Source: an uncultured Erysipelotrichaceae bacterium (GTDB lineage Bacteria; Bacillota_I; Bacilli_A; Erysipelotrichales; Coprobacillaceae). From it: 16,714 bases of DNA. The stretch is taken from the NCBI GenBank assembly GCA_910588075.1, contig CAJUOS010000049.1:1-16714 (forward strand), given 5' to 3'. Positions 16,085 to 16,714 of the stretch are shown piece by piece. How positions within the stretch are numbered: position 1 is the stretch's first letter; every line of letters begins with the position of its first letter. The position numbers and the translations under genes were made by a program. A model generated the notes under the pieces. That model saw nothing but the letters and a program-made list of their open reading frames with translations, did not search any database and was not told where the DNA came from.

Positions 16085-16115
16085 TCTTGATAAATATATT
16101 ATTTAATCTTAATGG

Positions 16116-16144
16116 TTGAAATCTTTTTATCAATTTGTTAAAAT
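16116..16144 (+). promoter_or_regulatory. Promoter for the PTS IIA gene
   Basis: TTGAAA (16116-16121), a 17-base spacer and TAAAAT (16139-16144) preceded by TGt (16136-16138) as an extended -10. Transcription would start near 16151 and give a leader of about 43 bases. Confidence 0.7.
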
Positions 16145-16193
16145 AAAGATACAGAGAAATTCTGAAATAGCTTATAAAAAGGAGAGTTGAAAA

Positions 16194-16502
16194 ATGGATG
16201 AACAAGAACAAATAGTAATTAACCTTATTGTAAATAGTGGAAGTGCTCGTAGTTCTGCTATTGAAGCCATTCAATATGCAAAAGCAGGTGACTTAGATAA
16301 GGCTGAAGAATCTTTACAAAATGCTAAAGAAACTGTTAATGATGCACATCATGCACAAACTGAATTAATTCAAGCAGAAATTAGAGGAGAAAAAGCTCCA
16401 TTAAATTTATTAATGGTACATGCTCAAGACCACTTAATGACTGCTTTAGTTGTTATTGATTTAGCTCAAGAATTTGTAGATTTATACAAAAAAGTTGGTT
16501 AA
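16194..16502 (+). CDS. PTS system lactose/cellobiose-family IIA component
   Basis: The 102-residue protein matches the small, all-helical IIA (PTS_IIA lac) family: NSGSARSSAIEAIQYAKAGD near the N-terminus and the signature MVHAQDHLMTA at residues 74-84. By family knowledge His76 is the residue phosphorylated by HPr, and Asp79 binds the metal at the trimer core. In the cell it would pass phosphate to a IIB domain for a beta-glucoside, chitobiose, cellobiose or lactose-type sugar. No IIB, IIC, regulator or glycosidase is nearby, so it is an orphan here and its sugar cannot be assigned. AAAGGAG (16178-16184 region) lies nine to ten bases before the ATG. It has its own promoter and terminator. 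Confidence 0.92.
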   Translation: MDEQEQIVINLIVNSGSARSSAIEAIQYAKAGDLDKAEESLQNAKETVNDAHHAQTELIQAEIRGEKAPLNLLMVHAQDHLMTALVVIDLAQEFVDLYKKVG

Positions 16503-16521
16503 TAGTAAGTAATAAGGATTA

Positions 16522-16553
16522 AAGAGGTTTTGATTGATGAAACCTCTTTTTTA
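16522..16553 (+). terminator. Rho-independent terminator after the PTS IIA gene
   Basis: AAAGAGGTTT (16522-16531) and AAACCTCTTT (16541-16550) form a perfect ten-base stem with a nine-base loop and a T run to 16553. Confidence 0.92.
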
Positions 16554-16602
16554 TATGTAAAAAAGAGTTAAAAAAATATTTTAAAAAAATTTCAAAAAGT
16601 TG

Positions 16603-16631
16603 TTGACTTTAATATTGAGTTCGTGTATTAT
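16603..16631 (+). promoter_or_regulatory. rRNA-operon type promoter with AT-rich upstream element
   Basis: TTGACT (16603-16608), a 17-base spacer and TATTAT (16626-16631). The preceding stretch 16557-16600 is nearly pure A and T with phased A tracts, like an UP element. A G at 16638 sits seven bases after the -10, the usual first base of Bacillota rrn transcripts. Confidence 0.8.
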
Positions 16632-16637
16632 ATAGAA

Positions 16638-16714
16638 GTCGGCGAAAGAGAGAGTCGATAAGGACATTGAAAACTAAACAGAAACACGTCAAAGAAAGAG
16701 AAAAGAAAAAGAAG
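16638..16714 (+). other. Start of a pre-16S rRNA leader (truncated by the window)
   Basis: The segment CATTGAAAACTAAACA (16665-16680) followed by GAAACACGTC closely resembles the TTGAAAACTGAACA-type sequence found before 16S rRNA genes in Bacillota. No mature 16S sequence is reached, and no tRNA is visible. The purine-rich tail (16691-16714) has no start codon or reading frame of note. Confidence 0.6.

Noticed and set aside
16163..16176. A cre-like box (TGAAATAGCTTATA) in the leader of the PTS IIA gene
   Set aside because: It fits 12 of 14 consensus positions, but one miss is in the strictly conserved central CG, and such AT-rich matches are expected by chance here.
16077..16274. A minus-strand reading frame of 65 codons over the HAD-IIA gap
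   Set aside because: It runs across the promoter and start of the IIA gene, has AT-driven composition and no supporting signal.
1..16714. Mobile elements, CRISPR repeats, tRNA genes, prophage or defence genes
   Set aside because: No repeats in array, no transposase or integrase-like reading frame and no cloverleaf were seen; all coding space is taken by housekeeping genes and two small metabolic genes.

Overview
The window is a core translation and transcription locus from an AT-rich, low-GC Gram-positive bacterium. The gene order (rplK-rplA, rplJ-rplL, a YbxB-like methyltransferase, rpoB-rpoC, rpsL-rpsG-fusA-tuf), strong AGGAGG-type ribosome binding sites, a Firmicutes-type L10 leader and proteins that match Bacillus homologues closely all point to Bacillota. 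Two details look more like the Erysipelotrichia/Mollicutes side: a shortened proline loop in L11, and Asn instead of His at the rifampicin-site position 526 (E. coli numbering) of RpoB. Trp is read from TGG and no gene needs TGA read-through, so the code is the ordinary bacterial one. The genus is not determinable by eye; an Erysipelotrichia gut-type organism is my inference.

Layout. 1-87: likely tail of an unidentified upstream gene and a terminator. 120-1368: promoter, a leader that resembles the L1 binding site of 23S rRNA, then rplK and rplA. 1392-2498: L10-binding leader with an attenuator, rplJ, rplL and a strong terminator. 2500-3154: a separately promoted rRNA methyltransferase-like gene. 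3188-10732: promoter, rpoB (TTG start), rpoC, long terminator hairpin. 10793-13923: promoter, structured leader, rpsL, rpsG, fusA. 13929-15235: tuf with its own likely promoter and a terminator. 15252-16084: Cof-type HAD phosphatase. 16116-16553: a single PTS IIA gene of the lactose/cellobiose family with its own promoter and terminator. 16603-16714: an rRNA-type promoter and the start of a pre-16S leader; the rRNA gene itself lies beyond the window.

How the parts work together. The ribosomal protein genes supply the L1 stalk (L1), the GTPase-associated centre (L11, L10, L12) and the decoding region (S12, S7). fusA and tuf supply the two elongation GTPases that work at that centre, and rpoB/rpoC supply the catalytic core of RNA polymerase. 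Feedback control looks to be at RNA level: an L1 operator, an L10 attenuator and possibly a switch-like rpsL leader. All 13 complete genes are on the + strand. No mobile element, CRISPR, tRNA or integration signal was seen, and no stretch longer than 300 bases lacks a gene (the longest gap is 10684-10910, which holds a terminator, a promoter and a leader). I found no clearly new multi-gene system. The most interesting signals are the RpoB Asn494, the trimmed L11 loop and the RNA leaders.
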